DNA of 64,000 bases from positions 25,146,001 to 25,210,000 of the forward strand of contig JAWZYU010000004.1 of assembly GCA_038380435.1 (NCBI GenBank), given 5' to 3'. Both the position numbers and the translations under genes were made by a program. Shown piece after piece: positions 42,753 to 53,436 of this stretch (position 1 is the first letter of the stretch; each line of letters starts with the position of its first letter). Under the pieces are notes generated by a model, which was not told where the DNA came from, did no database searches, and worked only from the letters and a program-made list of their open reading frames with translations. The DNA is from Ryuthela nishihirai. Taxonomy: Eukaryota; Arthropoda; Arachnida; Araneae; Heptathelidae.

Positions 42753-43465
42753 TTAAGCACTTTACTCTCTCAGCAGAATTTGTCAACTTCCTTTAGTAAT
42801 CTGTTCAAGAAAGGGGAAGCCTCAACTTCACAAAATGCAATTTTCTTCTGGAGTTGCCCGATTGGAAGAAGTGATTAAATTTAAAATGATTTCTATCATT
42901 CAGTCCCAGTTAACTGAAAATAATTATCTTTTGTATTCAGATGGCAGTTCTTCCTTTGTGACTAGGTGGTAGCATGATATAGAAGGAAATGGAAGGTGAC
43001 AAGTAGTACTTTATGAATTTTCTTCTGACCAAATTCATTTTGCTCTTGGAAAAAATGAAAGGGATTGGTGGTTCTAGCATTATGGAATAATTATGCCCTG
43101 ACATAATGTGATGCAGTAAAGGGCAATCAAATTGGTTTGAGTGAACACGTCAAAAGACAATAAAAAACAGTAAAATTATTTCAGGTGTGCCATACTGACA
43201 CAATGTAAAATTGTTGTAAAAATATTAAAAAAATCATCAATAAATACAAAAAATGCAAAGTACTGAAAACTAAATAAGTATAAAGGTAAGTCAGAAAGTA
43301 AGGTTCCCTATTTAATTTCCGCAGAGAGCATGTAATTTCACTGAAGTCAATATCAGGAAATGTCCCCATATAAATATATTATTTTATCACATAGTCACCA
43401 GACTAGTTGAAATATTTATTGTAATGTAACAAATCAGCACTTTAGCGTCGATTTAAATCTTAGAG

Positions 43466-43548
43466 GAAAAACTGTCTAGAGCTGGGTGAGATACGAACCC
43501 ACGACCTCCTGATAACATGTCAGGTGCTGCCACTTAGTAATACAACAC
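43466..43548 (-). repeat. tRNA-like repeat T2, copy 3
   Basis: CGAACCCACGACCTCCTGAT and AACATGTCAGG, as in 36840-36916. Confidence 0.5.
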
Positions 43549-44230
43549 TACAGGAAATAAAAAATGCAAAATTTCCACGAAGTTATGTAAATGTGATGGA
43601 ATTTAGAGAGGTGGTAGTTATATGTAAATGCATGGAAATGATTAGGTTTGCAGGACAATCGAAATGATTGGATAGATGCGAGCTGATGTCACAGGTGAGG
43701 AGCAGTCAAACGCAGATAAAGGCAACCAAAGCTCCCTGGTTGACAAAACGTTGTGGAAATTGTTCTAAACCACTACAGATGCCTCAGACATCAACAGCCA
43801 GTCCAACAGTTAACAGACTTTGAGTGTGGAAGAATTATTGGCTTTAGAGAAGCTGGTTGTTGTATATAGATGTGGCCAACCATACACAATCCCAGCACCA
43901 TCGTACACATATGCACCAGTGGGTTCAAGAAGGATTCAGCACACACCGACAAGGATCAGGAAGATGACATATGACCACAGAGCGACAGAACCACCATTTG
44001 TGATGCATGGCATTGCGTGACAGATTCACAACTACAATGCAACTGCAAAGGGACTGGCAACAGGTAACACATCGAATACCTATCAGGCAGACGGTAAACA
44101 ACGGTTTTTGTGCATGATGACAAAATTGACGGTTTTTGTGCATGATGAACAAATCATCACACACAAAAGCAATTGTGCAAAATGAATGCATGTCAAAATA
44201 TTTCACATTTGGGGATGAAGGCACTAGCAA
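43549..44230 (+). mobile_element. Tc1-like transposon fragment, transposase N-terminus
   Basis: It starts near CACTACAGGAAATAAAAAAT, a possible terminal repeat. Plus-strand pieces DFECGRIIGFREAGC-like (about 43815) and the RRIQHTPTRIRKMTYDHR and MHGIA region resemble the helix-turn-helix and linker of Tc1 transposases. A 20-bp block (ACGGTTTTTGTGCATGATGA) is tandemly duplicated at 44098-44147. No catalytic domain follows. Confidence 0.6.
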
Positions 44231-45085
44231 CATCAGTAGAACTCACATAGAACACCGATATTATGGACAGACCTTGCCCCATGTGTTTTTGGGGTTTTCT
44301 AATATTTAACATGAGCTATGACCGAAATTTAACACCGACACATAAGTGAAAAAAGTCCCTGCCACCATTCTATGCAAAATGTCTGAAAAGGGCTTACTGC
44401 AAAAGTTTGAAAAATGGGTAGAATGTTACCAAGAAATGTATGGTATATGAAAGGTGTTACTTCAAAAAAAGAAATAGTGCACAAACCTCAGGAATCCACA
44501 AATACTGAATAGTGTAAGATTACTTAATAAGTGTCTCATTACTTTTGAAACTCCCCTTGTATTTCAGGATAAGATTTTGACATTGCTTACTTTCTGAAAA
44601 CATTTCAAAATTAATTCAGGTACTAGAGTAAATTTAGTTTCAGGAATCTGATACAAGGATTAATCCTTTAGAACAACAGTTTAGTGTTAATCTAATGTCA
44701 CCGGCAAGAACTATAGGTAGTCAGAATTGAAATTAATATGCATTGCACTCTAGGGTTTTTTTTCAACAAAAGAAAAGCATGGAATAATATTAAATGATAT
44801 TCTATGAGAAATTTGAAGAAATAGATTAAATAGATGATTATTTGTATCTGGAATAAACAGGAATTAGGATATTGCAGTTACAGCATTTAATCACAGATGA
44901 CAGAAATAATAAAAATTGTGATAAAAGTAGTGGCAGTTGTGGTATGGAGTCTGTGATTAAATGATGTAACTGTGTGAGGTAGGATTGAATTTAATACATA
45001 AAATAATGCTGAAAATTGTAGTGTTTCTCAAATGACTGTGCCAGGATCTGTCCCCAACCAAATTGCTCTAACTAGTTGAGCTAAG
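44231..45085. other. Unassigned AT-rich stretch
   Basis: No gene or recognised repeat. A weak tRNA-like block lies near 45050-45085. Confidence 0.4.
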
Positions 45086-45099
45086 AATCTTATGCTTGT

Positions 45100-45544
45100 C
45101 AGTTTAACACGATTTTTGCTGTATTTTTAGTTACTGTTGAGCAAGCTATATACTCTACAGTTTATCTAAACGTTGCTCTTAGGCAATGGTAGAGAACTTA
45201 TCTACAAGTTTTAGCATTTTACACTCTAATATTTCTTAAACTAATTAGGTCCTGACATGTTAAGTAAATAAAGATAAATTATCTTAACAGTGGCATTAGT
45301 TACTAGTTGACTGGTAAAAGGTAGAAGTAAGTAAAAGTAGTAACTAAGACCACTATTAAGATAATTTATCTTTATTTACTTAACATGCCAGGCATAAATA
45401 GTTTAAGAAATATTACAGTGTAAAATACTAAACTCATTGGTAAGTTTCTTACCATTGCCTAAAAACAATGTATAGATAAACTGTAGAGTATATAGCTTGC
45501 TCAACAGTAACTAAAAATAAGCAAAAATCATGTTAATTAAACTG
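45100..45544. mobile_element. Foldback (MITE-like) element F1
   Basis: Arms of about 200 bp are inverted copies (outer CAGTTTAA...TTTTTGCT, GTTACTGTTGAGCAAGCTAT, inner TTATCTTTATTTACTTAACA) around a ~60-bp spacer. There is no coding capacity. ATCTTATGCTTGT occurs at 45087-45099 and again near 45587, just outside the right arm, so the insertion unit may be slightly larger than the arms. Confidence 0.8.
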
Positions 45545-46169
45545 ATTTGAATTCCTGCTGTGTTGGAAACTTTATTGAATAGAAATCTTATGCTTGTTTC
45601 ATACTATTACAAGTGTTTCATTAATGGGAGAGATACAGATTACACTTGAACAATTTAAACAGATATAGGAAAATTTTGTTTAGCACTGACTAAAAACTTT
45701 ATCAATAATAAATTCACAGATTAATTCATAGATAATCAATCCAATTCATTGCAAATCATTTTTTCCAGAAAACTATTTCTTAAAAACTTTATATATCTTT
45801 GACATTGGTTTTAATTATAATTCAATCAACACTTAATGGATTTAGTATTCACAATTGTAAATTTGAACTCATTGATAAATCTAGTGACATTGGTTTAAAT
45901 GGAATAAAGTGTACCTTGAAATTCTCTAATCACTGAAACCTTACTATATATCTATAAGCCTACATTTTACCTCATTTTCTAGGGCAAACTATAAGAGATC
46001 TCAACTGAGTGAGTGAGAAATGGCTCCAATAATTACTTTCCCTGGTTAATTTCCATAAAATGTTTAAAAGCATATTAAAAAAACAAGTCAGAAATTCATT
46101 TATTAGAAATGTATGACATTATCTAATAGATTTCTCTGCATAGCAATGCACTTATATAGATCAAAATAC

Positions 46170-46288
46170 CTTTAACTTTTCCTTCACTTTGCCTGTATAT
46201 TCTTTTAGTTTTTCCCCTGACAGTCTAGCTTCTTGTTCTAAGTCCTGAACAGATTTAGACTTTTTTATACTCTCAAGTGCTTCTTCAC
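46170..46288 (-). CDS. Candidate host internal exon, coiled-coil protein
   Basis: On the minus strand an acceptor (TTTTTTTATATGTAG) precedes 46288 and a donor (AAAG|GTATTT) follows 46170. The 119-nt exon reads EEALESIKKSKSVQDLEQEA, then EKLKEYTGKVKEKLK, strongly helical and charged. The pattern resembles the N-terminal coiled-coil of mitochondrial import protein TIM44, but identity is low and other coiled-coil proteins fit. The apparent start and hydrophobic leader of the longer frame (46355) are intronic. Confidence 0.4.
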
Positions 46289-46442
46289 CTACATATAAAA
46301 AAAATAGTAGGTAAAATAAGATGTGAATAAATAGTGTTAAAAGTAATCCTTTCATGTTTAAGAGAATAGTTTGAAAACCTCAGTGTGTATACAATAGAGA
46401 TGTAAATGATTAAAAACACCTAGCACTGATAATAGAATTGTA

Positions 46443-46930
46443 TATGATATATATCAATTTTCTTGTATGCAAAAGTGTGGTACAAAACAGTGAAGATTAT
46501 TTGGCAAAAGTCCAATTTAATTTATTAGAGATGCACTTACAGTTCTGAATAGTAGAAAATGAAGAGCATAACCTTGATGAACAAACTTGATGTCATTCTT
46601 GTGAAATGTCAAAGAATAACATAATGGTTGTATCACACATAATTTTAAGAACAAAATTGGTGAGAATCACAAAATAAAAAACTAAAATAGTATAAATAAA
46701 TAGCACAAAAAACAAATAAAATAGTAGAAATATAACATAATGATATAACCATTATGTTATTCTTTGACATTTCACAGGAATATCATCAAGGATATGCTCT
46801 TCATTTTCTACTTTTCAGAACTGTAAGTGCATCTCCAATAACATTAAACTGACTTTTGCCAAATAATCTTCATCTTCCTTGACTTTGTACTTCACTTTTG
46901 CATGCAAGAAAATTGATCTACATCATTTAA
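46443..46930. mobile_element. Foldback (MITE-like) element F2
   Basis: Arms of ~190-200 bp are inverted (CAATTTTCTTGTATGCAAAA outer; GACATTTCAC.. and AACATAATGGTT inner) around ~100 bp of AT-rich spacer. It is noncoding and ends directly next to a SINE-1 fragment. Confidence 0.8.
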
Positions 46931-46931
46931 T

Positions 46932-47036
46932 ACACCATAGTAGAAGGTCAGTGAAGAAGACCAGACATTAGCAGAAAAATGACACAAACATCCATGCCTT
47001 ACCTGGGGATCAAACCCAGGTCCCTTTGATTAGAAG
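46932..47036 (-). mobile_element. SINE-1 partial copy
   Basis: It spans CATAGTAGAAGGTC through CATCCATGCCTTACCTGGGG and AACCCAGGTCCC. The 3' tail and the outer head are missing. Confidence 0.85.
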
Positions 47037-47256
47037 CAAAGTTATATTATTATATTTATATTTACAAAAATTTAAAACATTGGATTTTTCAAACAAAATT
47101 AACTAAGGAACCTACATTTTCAATATTAAAACCTATTTGTGAGAAAAACTTGTGTATTTGTAGTAGTAATAATTTTTTTTTTTCTTACTTCTAGAGAGTA
47201 ACATAAACTTCTGTTATTACTAGTAAAGAATCACAGGATGTGTTCTGTAGACATGG

Positions 47257-47363
47257 AAACTCATGAAATAATAAGCTGGGGGGAAAAAAATGGTTTTGCC
47301 ATGAGTGTGATTCCACTCATGGCAAAACCAATTTTTTTTCCAGCTTATTATTTCATGAGTTTT
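47257..47363. mobile_element. Near-perfect foldback element F3
   Basis: Arms of about 50 bp (AAACTCATGAAATAATAAGC, TGGTTTTGCCATGAGTG) are inverted around a 5-base centre. TTTTGCCATGAGTG is shared with the MITE at 59870-60183, so F3 may be a collapsed relative. Confidence 0.8.
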
Positions 47364-47624
47364 GTTTTTACTTCTAGATCAGTCTAATTTGGTACAGTTA
47401 CAACTATAATCATTGAGTAGTTATGGATTCCATCAATAACCATATAAGCCCATTATCTATGAAAGACTGGTTACCAAGAATTGTTTTAATCTTACTGCCA
47501 TATCGTTGCCTAAGAATTCAATGGTTCTTTGTTCATTTTCCTCATTTATAAGATACAAATTTTCAATGATACAAGAAATTACCATATTTTTGCCTAATTC
47601 TTGAACAAATTTTGAACTTATTGC

Positions 47625-47785
47625 TGAGGTTCGAGTTCCAGGTAAGGATGGATATTTCTGTTATCTTTCTGTTGAGGTTCTCACCATCTTCACAAATCTT
47701 CTGTGTCATATAAACTGATAGGCTACTGTCAGATCTCTGTGACAAACAGCTGCTCAAGTGGCTATTTATTAATTTATTTTTATAT
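47625..47785 (+). mobile_element. SINE-1 diverged copy
   Basis: GGTTCGAGTTCCAGGTAAGG, then AAACTGATAGGCTACTGTCA and CAGCTGCTCAAGTGGCTATT. It is an old copy with many substitutions and part of the head missing. Confidence 0.75.
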
Positions 47786-48143
47786 ATAACATAACTCATG
47801 GTATTTTTCTGTTTAATATTATCCACCAACACTAGCTAGCAGTAATACTTATAAAACGTTTCTGTGGGTGGAGGTACAGATGTCCAACAAGTAGTAAAAA
47901 TTTAACTGACCGAGTTGTCTGACTGTTTAATCCATCCATGGTACCCGATGAATATAGACTTTAACAGAATCCAAAATGAGAGGCCAAGATATCTATGTTA
48001 ATTTTTAGTACAACAACAAAAAAAAATCAATATTTTAAAAATAAATTTGCCATTTGAAAATATTTTTTAAATATATCTTAAAAAAATATGTAATTGGAGT
48101 CCAAAAAAATAATATTTTCTTTTTTTATTTGATGCATAGTTTA

Positions 48144-49390
48144 CACAGTGGTATCAGAATAATATGACCACCCACGGAATCACAGTGTACCAGCCCAGGG
48201 ACATTACAGAGTGCACATGACAAGGTCAACCACACAGAGATATAAGTGGCTGGCCAGGACAGATGATCCATAGTGTGTAACATAAGCACAATGGGCAGAG
48301 GTATTGATTTGATGGATGTTCAAAAAGGAATGATCATCGGCTACCACATCAAGGGTGGAAGCATCTCAGAAACAGCAGACTTCATGGGCTGTTCATGAGC
48401 TGCTGCAGTAAGGGTGTACCAAGAATGGACCGCTGTCACACCGAGTACCTCCATACATCATAACTGTGGAACCCCAAAGGTCATTGACCCCAGAGGAGAA
48501 TGTCGCCTCTGTTGACTGGTAGAGGGAAATCGACACACAACAGTGCAGCAATTGACCACTCAAATGAATGCTGGGGCACCCTGGAACATGTCCCCAATAA
48601 CAGTAGAATGAACCATTATGCATGGGTCTCCAGAGTCAACACTGCGGAAAAGCACCCATGTTAACCAAGGTCCATCGGCAATGACGCCTGTAGTTCACAC
48701 GGGACTATTGTCATTGAACAGTGGAAAAAGGTTGCTTTCTCTGATGAATTGAGGTTTCTACTCCACAGAAGTGATGGGCGGTGACGGATACAGCATCAGA
48801 CACACGAGACCAACACCCAGACACGCTTGTTGGTCAGGTACAGGCCGGTGGTGGCAATGTGCCTGTCTGGGGGATGTTTTCCTGGTATGACCTGGGACCA
48901 CTGGTACCACTGGATGGGTCCCTAAATTCCAATGGCTACCTGTCCATCCTCGCTGACCACATGCATCCCTTCATGTTGGACATTTACCCTGATGGTGTCT
49001 ACCAACAGGACAATGCGCCCTGCCATGTCGCTAAGAGGGTGCATGACTGGTGCCAGAAACACAACAGCGATATCTCTACTTTTAACTCTTATGCAAGGAT
49101 AAACATACCCAGTTCTTTCATACTAACCCTTGGCCGATGAAATCGGCCTACCTCAATCCCATAGAACACTTGTGGGACCATTTGGATCAACAGGTTCGGA
49201 ATGCGGACCCACAACCACGTCATCTCTGGAACCTCTGTGCTCTACTGGAGTCCAAATGAACACGTGTGTCTCTGGCAACCTTCCAGGGCCTCATTGCATC
49301 CATGCCACACAGTCTCGCCGCTGTCATCTGGGCCAAGGGTGGTTATTCCCCTTATTAGGCAGGCAGTCATATTATTCTGATAGGATTGTG
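48144..49390 (+). mobile_element. Tc1-like transposon (family D), complete ends
   Basis: TIRs CACAGTGGTATCAGAATAAT and the inverse (ATTATTCTGATAGGATTGTG) lie between TA dinucleotides (48142-48143, 49391-49392). The plus-strand transposase has FSDELRF (first Asp, ~48745), YQQDNAPCH (second Asp, 49009) and YLNPIEHLWDHL (Glu, 49164). A stretch of about 44 bp at 49087-49130 has no counterpart in Tc1 transposases and shifts the frame between the second Asp and the Glu. Stops elsewhere also inactivate it. Confidence 0.88.
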
Positions 49391-49854
49391 TATTGAACTA
49401 CAATATAAATAATTTGCTAAAGCCATCTGATTGCCATTTCTTAGGAGTGCTATACAGTATTGCCGAATTGTTTGTTACGTTACTCTATCATGGAGCAACC
49501 TCCTGATTTAAGCTCACAAGTTTGATATTAACTATTACCAACAAATTTTTCCTTAAAGTTTTGAAAATCTAATAAATTAAGAAAGGAAAAAAAAACTTAT
49601 ATTTTCAAAAACGAAATATTTTGGAAGCAATTACCAAGTACTTACTTCTGTCTCACCGCCCCCCCCCCCCCATTTTACACTCTTTTTCTGCCTTAAACCT
49701 ATTTTAGTATCTGTACAATTAGTTTTACCATTTATATCATTTATCCCAGCAATCTATTTGCAATTTCTCCAGCAATCATTGAGCAAAAAATTTTTAAGTT
49801 TATCCCTCAAACTATTTGTACGCTAAATGTTTTTAGGAGAAAACTAAGCTTCTG

Positions 49855-50035
49855 GAGTGTCACTTTACTGAAGATGGAGTGCTGTCCTCACTCCAAAAAG
49901 CTTCCAAGTTTTCTTCTAAAAATGTTTAACATGTGAACAGTTAAAATTTTAAAAACTTTTAAATTTTATTGCTCAATGACAGAAAATTTCAAGTTCTTTT
50001 AATTAATTTCTGAGCAAGGTCTTTTTAATTGTGTC
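49855..50035 (+). repeat. Unidentified dispersed repeat R1, copy 2
   Basis: It is collinear with 1240-1410; see there. Confidence 0.6.
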
Positions 50036-50884
50036 TTTCCTGCTCTTCAAATCGAAATTATAACTAAAATTACAAGTAAAAAGAGTTTTCTTGGCCAGAG
50101 GAAGGCCAGAGATTGATATCACGAAGACTGCCTGCAGTGTAAATTACACCACGGCAGACCAGGTGCTGTGACCTGGCTAATTCCTGGGATATGTGTGAGT
50201 CAAGTGGCAACATAGTGGATACATAGTGGATCTAACAATGGTTGCTGTTTGTTAACAGCAACCACACATCCAGTTAATATTTATACTTGTATAATTAAAC
50301 CTTCATTTCTATAGATTTATTTTCACAAATTATTGATTATTCAGTCAGCTGATCTATTAACAGAATACTATCGATCTTTTGGAGTTATGCTACATCAGAT
50401 GGCAGGCTCACAAGTTGTTGCTGATATTTTATTTAATATCACAGTAGGTTATATGCAAATTTTTCTTTTATTATTTCTTTGTTTTCCAGTAAACAAATTT
50501 TGATCTTGCATTTTTCCTGAAAATGAATGAGATGTTGAATATGGAGGCAAAAAGGACTTCCTTGGCATGTAAATCAATCCTCCTGCAGGAGGGCAATTTT
50601 AGCAATGGGTTTTATCACCCCCACTACTCTGAGGGCATTTACCCCCCCCCCCCCTCCAAGCAGAATTTAATTTTATTTAAATTATAAGTTTTTAAGTTTA
50701 TATTCAATGGTTTTAAAAGATTTACCTCCCCTCCCCCATCGCAATATATTGGCTATGCCATTTTGCCAATATACAGTTATTCTTTTGTCTTGGTGCACTA
50801 ACTTTTTGCCACTTAGCCAAGATCCCCCAAAATTCATAATGTTTTTTAAAAAAAAGACAGTCAAGAATGTGTTTTTATCTTTTA
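50036..50884. other. Unassigned stretch
   Basis: It contains C-runs near 50641 and a small palindrome (GGTTGCTGTTTGTTAACAGC) near 50236. No supported gene. Confidence 0.4.
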
Positions 50885-50885
50885 T

Positions 50886-51050
50886 AAATAAATAAAAATA
50901 AATACCCCCTCAAGCAGCTGCTTGCCACAGAGGTCTGACAAGAGCCTATCAGTTTATATGCCACAGTAGGTCTGTGAGGATGGCAGGACCTCAGCAGAAA
51001 AACGACACATACATCCATGCCTTACCCAGGGCTCGAACCCAGGTCCTTAT
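50886..51050 (-). mobile_element. SINE-1 copy, head truncated
   Basis: It runs from the tail (AAATAAATACCCCCTCAAGC) through GGCTCGAACCCAGGTCC on the minus strand. The outermost tRNA head is missing. Confidence 0.9.
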
Positions 51051-51059
51051 AAACAGGAT

Positions 51060-51505
51060 AGATAATCCCATTGATGTGAGCAATGCAAGTCATCTCTTAT
51101 AATGTTGGCCAATGTTTTAAAACATGCACACTGAAAAGAATCCTTAAAAGAAATAAAAAATTATGTTTCAGGTAAATATTATTGTATTCAGGAAGAAGTT
51201 TCCTTTTGGTTAATATATAATTTAACTGCTTTTATTCATCAAGTTTTCCAAAATTAAGCCTTAATTGCATAGCCCAATCTATTTTTTTGTTATATCACAA
51301 TAACAAAGTCTTATCAAAATCAATGTGTTTGTAAATTTATTTAAATCTTTCATTTTTATAAAATTTGGAATTAAATTCATTTTAATTTGGTATATAACAT
51401 GACCTGTTTTGTTTATTGGTTATTTAAAGAAAATCCTAAGGTTGACTTGTTGATATGACTCAGCAGACTTGGCAAAAAGTCTGGACTTTTCTCAAAGTAT
51501 GGTAC
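51060..51505 (+). repeat. Unidentified dispersed repeat R2, copy 2
   Basis: It is collinear with 4010-4455; see there. It begins right after the SINE-1 copy. Confidence 0.65.
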
Positions 51506-52370
51506 TGACAAAAATTAAGCCTTAACTTTTTACAGCCTTTGACACTCCCGCATTACAAGCTTTCATTTGGAACATAAATCATTTGTCAAATCCACAAACC
51601 GACCAACCGACAAATGTCTGAGCCAAAAGCAATAGGAAGATAGACAAAAAGACACCACCATGTTAAGATGATTCCCACAAAAGCTAGCCCAAAATGTTTT
51701 GCCACTTATAGGATTTTCAAAAAATTTTACCTTTCTGGTAGAAAACACTGGACACAAGTTTGTGTTGCTAATCACCAAAAGAAACATTTTTTTATGGCTA
51801 ATAACCTACTTCATGTTATTGAAATTGGTAAATATCTCTCAAATGGAATTTTCTCTCTGTTCTATTGATTTCTACTAAAGAGAAGTTTCATTTAATATAT
51901 GATGAAATAAACAATGGATTAAAAAAATTCTTGTAGATGAGATCTTAAGTTCACATGTACTTAAATTAAAAAAGTTTGGATCTATGATTAAATTGATTAA
52001 AGAATGTAAATACAATGATTAGATGCATAGAAACTTTAACATTTGAGCTAATATTTAAAAATTCCTTTCAGTTCACAGGATATGATAAAGAAACAGCTTA
52101 CTGAAATATTTGCCTCTTGTAAACAGTGTGGCAGTGATGCGGGCCAATTTTCTTATTGGGTATGAATCAGCTAGCTACATAAATAGAAAATGAATTGTCA
52201 CATTCAACCTAATACATAAAGAACATATATTGAAACAGGCAAAAACTAATTAGTTTTTATATACTTTATAATATACACTCAAAGATCAGTCAAAAAGTTA
52301 CTACATTTGCTCTTTTTTCAGAAGTTACTGCTAAAATATGCAATGCATACATTCCAAAAGTAGCACCATG
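51506..52370. other. AT-rich stretch, no gene seen
   Basis: Short ORFs only; none has recognisable motifs or splice context. Confidence 0.4.
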
Positions 52371-52374
52371 TATG

Positions 52375-52490
52375 AAAATAAAAAGAGTTTCACTGTGAGT
52401 GGGACCTTAGCCCACATCTCTCAGGTATATGCCAGGAATTCTCACCACTATGTTATCATCAGCTAGTTTACTTTATCAGCAAATTGTAAC
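52375..52490 (-). repeat. tRNA-like repeat T3, copy 1
   Basis: The GAGTGGGACCTTAGCCCACA block, ATATGCCAGGAATTCTCACC and ACTATGTTATCA resemble the core of the MITE at 59950-60060. It is likely a decayed tRNA-derived unit. Confidence 0.45.
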
Positions 52491-52628
52491 TTTAAATCTT
52501 CCAGATCATGTGCCAGTGGTATCATCTACAATAAAGAACAGCAGCCTTTCAGTGGTGCTCAGAAAAGGTGTTAATAGCAATGTTGGCAAACGAAAAGGAA
52601 AACACTTTGTTATATTTTTGGTTACAGT

Positions 52629-52722
52629 GAAAAATTTAACATTGTTTTTTGTTATGTTTTTTATTATAGAAAAATTTAACATTGTTTTTTGTTATGTTTT
52701 TTTATTATAGAAAAATTTAAAT
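52629..52722 (+). repeat. Tandem repeat, ~42-bp unit
   Basis: AAAAATTTAACATTGTTTTT, continuing with TGTTATGTTTTTTATTATAG, is repeated twice, followed by a partial third unit. It is noncoding. Confidence 0.85.
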
Positions 52723-53381
52723 TTCATTATGCTACTGTTATAGCATAATATTTTTAGTACAAATACAAAATAATCAAATATATATATTATCATTTTTATT
52801 ATATATGTGTACAGTAGTGTTGTACACTACCACCACACTGTTTGCAGTTCAATCCAGTGGTTAAAAAACAAATAAAATTTTTGAAAAAAGAAAATTATAG
52901 ATATTAATAACAATTATTAATAACAAAATAAATGAATGTATGCAATAGAACTGTTACAGTTGCTTTTCTGTAAATGATTCTTAAAAACTGCGATTTAAAA
53001 ATAATAATAAAATAAAAATTGCAGTTAGGAGACCCAGTTATGGATAAATAGGATTATGCCACTGTATGCATTCGAATAATGTACGTAAACCATACAATAG
53101 AAACTACTGAAGAGATTTACACCAAAATTCTAGGAATTGCTTATAATTTCAAAGGAACAATTTAAAATTTCATTCTTCTTGGTTCTTTATTTAGTTATAA
53201 TTTTTTTATAAAATATTTTTAAAAAAATATAATGGATGGAGATAACCTAGAAGCTATATTGGGCTTCTTGTGATTACCCTATACAGCATACAAACTCATA
53301 CACAGGGACATGCTCACTGATCTAGTAGTCAGGTACCTAACCACTAGACAAAACATAGCATTATTAATAAAAAAATTGCTG

Positions 53382-53436
53382 AGCATAAGCTGAGCATAAA
53401 TTGCTGAGCATAAGCTGAGCATAAATTGCTGAGCAA
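53382..53436 (+). repeat. Tandem repeat of GCTGAGCATAA units
   Basis: GCTGAGCATAA and ATTGCTGAGCATAAGCTGAG repeat 2-3 times at a 26-bp period, directly abutting the truncated left end of the LTR element. Confidence 0.85.
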
